Below are positions 62,244-64,000 of a stretch of 64,000 nucleotides of DNA, one piece after another. The first letter of the stretch is position 1; each line of letters starts with the position of its first letter. The translations under genes and the position numbers were made by a program. The notes under the pieces are model-generated. The model was not told the DNA's origin. It saw only the letters and a list, made by a program, of their open reading frames with translations, and ran no database searches. This DNA is from Hofstenia miamia (lineage: Eukaryota > Xenacoelomorpha > Acoela), in contig SCFE01000024.1 in NCBI GenBank assembly GCA_004352715.1, positions 1,003,676-1,067,675 on the forward strand, read 5' to 3'.

Positions 62244-63092
62244 CTAAATTACTTCAATTAAACCAATCCATAAATACTAAACTAAAAGAAATATCCCTAT
62301 TATAAACGTGCATAACATCTCATTTCATGAATTTTTATTCATTCCTCAACTCAAGATAACTCAACTGTATTCAAGATGAGACAAAAGATAAAGGCAGTGA
62401 GGATGTCGATGTTGAATTGCTCTTTTGACTATACCAATTTAAGGAGAGTGGAAACTACTGAATTCAGTAATGAATTTTAACAAAGGAATCGAACTTCAAA
62501 TACAACGGGTATCTTACTATCATACTAATGAGCCTAAATCTTGTTAATGACGAGCGATGCATTCAGGGTTTGGCGTGAAAAGATGCTGAGCTGGTGAGGA
62601 AGCTAAAGGAATACTACGGACTATTAAAAAATGGATGAATAGGTTACAATGAAGAATCTGATTTCAAATTTCTGAAATACTAACAAAAACATTCTGCAAA
62701 ATGCTCGCAATGAATACATGAGAAGCAGAATTTAAGTGATTCATGATGCAGCGACTTCGGCAAATAAAAATTAATGATCGAGGATTTCACTAGCAAACCA
62801 AAAATTTGATATCTAATACGCGCTTTATCATGCTTTATTCTTTCAAAAATATACTCGAATGTTTGACAAACAAACAATACCAGTTGCCAAAAAGACTAAG
62901 AAAGTATATTTGCAAATAGCAGCGATTATTTTAAATATGATTCTATGCTTGAATATTGAAAAGCCACCTGCTTACAGCAAGTTGATTATATAGAGGGTGG
63001 ATATAATAAGAAGGCCGATATACCGAGCAAATTTTCTGGTCCCATATAATACCTGCCATTGCACATTTATGTATATATATATATATATATAT
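62244..63092. other. Prominin intron upstream of the 62 kb exon
   Basis: I found no exon with the required phase (ending with two bases) on the minus strand. The frame at 62680-62877 has no splice support. Ends in a (TA)n tract at 63071-63092. Confidence 0.45.
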
Positions 63093-64000
63093 NNNNNNNN
63101 NNNNNNNNNNNNNNNNNNNNNNNNNNNNNNNNNNNNNNNNNNNNNNNNNNNNNNNNNNNNNNNNNNNNNNNNNNNNNNNNNNNNNNNNNNNNNNNNNNNN
63201 NNNNNNNNNNNNNNNNNNNNNNNNNNNNNNNNNNNNNNNNNNNNNNNNNNNNNNNNNNNNNNNNNNNNNNNNNNNNNNNNNNNNNNNNNNNNNNNNNNNN
63301 NNNNNNNNNNNNNNNNNNNNNNNNNNNNNNNNNNNNNNNNNNNNNNNNNNNNNNNNNNNNNNNNNNNNNNNNNNNNNNNNNNNNNNNNNNNNNNNNNNNN
63401 NNNNNNNNNNNNNNNNNNNNNNNNNNNNNNNNNNNNNNNNNNNNNNNNNNNNNNNNNNNNNNNNNNNNNNNNNNNNNNNNNNNNNNNNNNNNNNNNNNNN
63501 NNNNNNNNNNNNNNNNNNNNNNNNNNNNNNNNNNNNNNNNNNNNNNNNNNNNNNNNNNNNNNNNNNNNNNNNNNNNNNNNNNNNNNNNNNNNNNNNNNNN
63601 NNNNNNNNNNNNNNNNNNNNNNNNNNNNNNNNNNNNNNNNNNNNNNNNNNNNNNNNNNNNNNNNNNNNNNNNNNNNNNNNNNNNNNNNNNNNNNNNNNNN
63701 NNNNNNNNNNNNNNNNNNNNNNNNNNNNNNNNNNNNNNNNNNNNNNNNNNNNNNNNNNNNNNNNNNNNNNNNNNNNNNNNNNNNNNNNNNNNNNNNNNNN
63801 NNNNNNNNNNNNNNNNNNNNNNNNNNNNNNNNNNNNNNNNNNNNNNNNNNNNNNNNNNNNNNNNNNNNNNNNNNNNNNNNNNNNNNNNNNNNNNNNNNNN
63901 NNNNNNNNNNNNNNNNNNNNNNNNNNNNNNNNNNNNNNNNNNNNNNNNNNNNNNNNNNNNNNNNNNNNNNNNNNNNNNNNNNNNNNNNNNNNNNNNNNNN
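63093..64000. other. Assembly gap running off the window
   Basis: N run to the end of the window, preceded by (TA)n. The missing 5' exons of prominin may lie in or beyond it. Confidence 0.95.

Noticed and set aside
1-64000. tRNA, rRNA, CRISPR arrays, operons or bacterial features
   Set aside because: No cloverleaf, rRNA-like block or regularly spaced repeat was seen by eye. The window is eukaryotic. A computed tRNAscan or Rfam search would be needed for small RNAs hidden in A/T-rich DNA.

Overview
The window is a piece of an A+T-rich animal genome (about 70% A+T by eye). It has long (TA)n and (TAA)n microsatellites, N-filled scaffold gaps, short coding exons bounded by GT...AG signals, and decayed transposons. 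There is nothing bacterial here: no operons, ribosome binding sites or CRISPR arrays. Acceptor sites are mostly an A/T-rich run ending in TAG with little pyrimidine tract. That style and the gene content fit an invertebrate, and a flatworm would be plausible, but I cannot fix the phylum.

The main gene is a minus-strand prominin (CD133/PROM family) that runs through most of the window, from about 62.2 kb down to about 20.7 kb. I could phase 16 exons by hand. The last 15 (41.5 kb to 20.7 kb) join without a phase clash into about 681 codons, covering most of extracellular loop 1, TM3, the cytosolic GYD...ATP loop, TM4, extracellular loop 2, TM5 and a glutamine-rich cytosolic tail. One further exon at 62.1-62.2 kb encodes the end of TM2 and the start of loop 1. 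The 5' exons (signal peptide, TM1, most of TM2) must lie beyond the terminal gap at 63093. The join between the 62 kb and 41 kb exons is unresolved. One intron appears to use a GC donor.

Inside the large upstream intron, on the opposite strand, is an intronless 293-codon gene for a divergent seven-transmembrane receptor (60337-61218). An exon-like phase-0 cassette at 58.4-58.6 kb on the minus strand is probably coding but does not resemble prominin.

The prominin introns hold most of the mobile DNA: a piggyBac transposase remnant (31.4-32.7 kb), two hAT transposase remnants (34.2 kb and 55 kb), a frameshifted non-LTR retrotransposon (37.6-39.8 kb), two hAT-like MITEs (36.0 kb; 56.5 kb with a perfect 8-bp target duplication) and a pogo/Tigger-like element at 59.3-59.8 kb that shares a repeat with 29.6 kb. 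A third hAT-like MITE lies at 16.3 kb, 3' of the gene.

The left 20 kb is nearly gene-free. It carries a direct duplication of about 275 bp (1-275 and 4341-4615) that includes a small minus-strand exon of an unrecognised gene. I found no convincing new multi-gene system. The most interesting items are the nested receptor, the unexplained cassette exon, the GC-AG intron and the duplicated exon at a gap edge.
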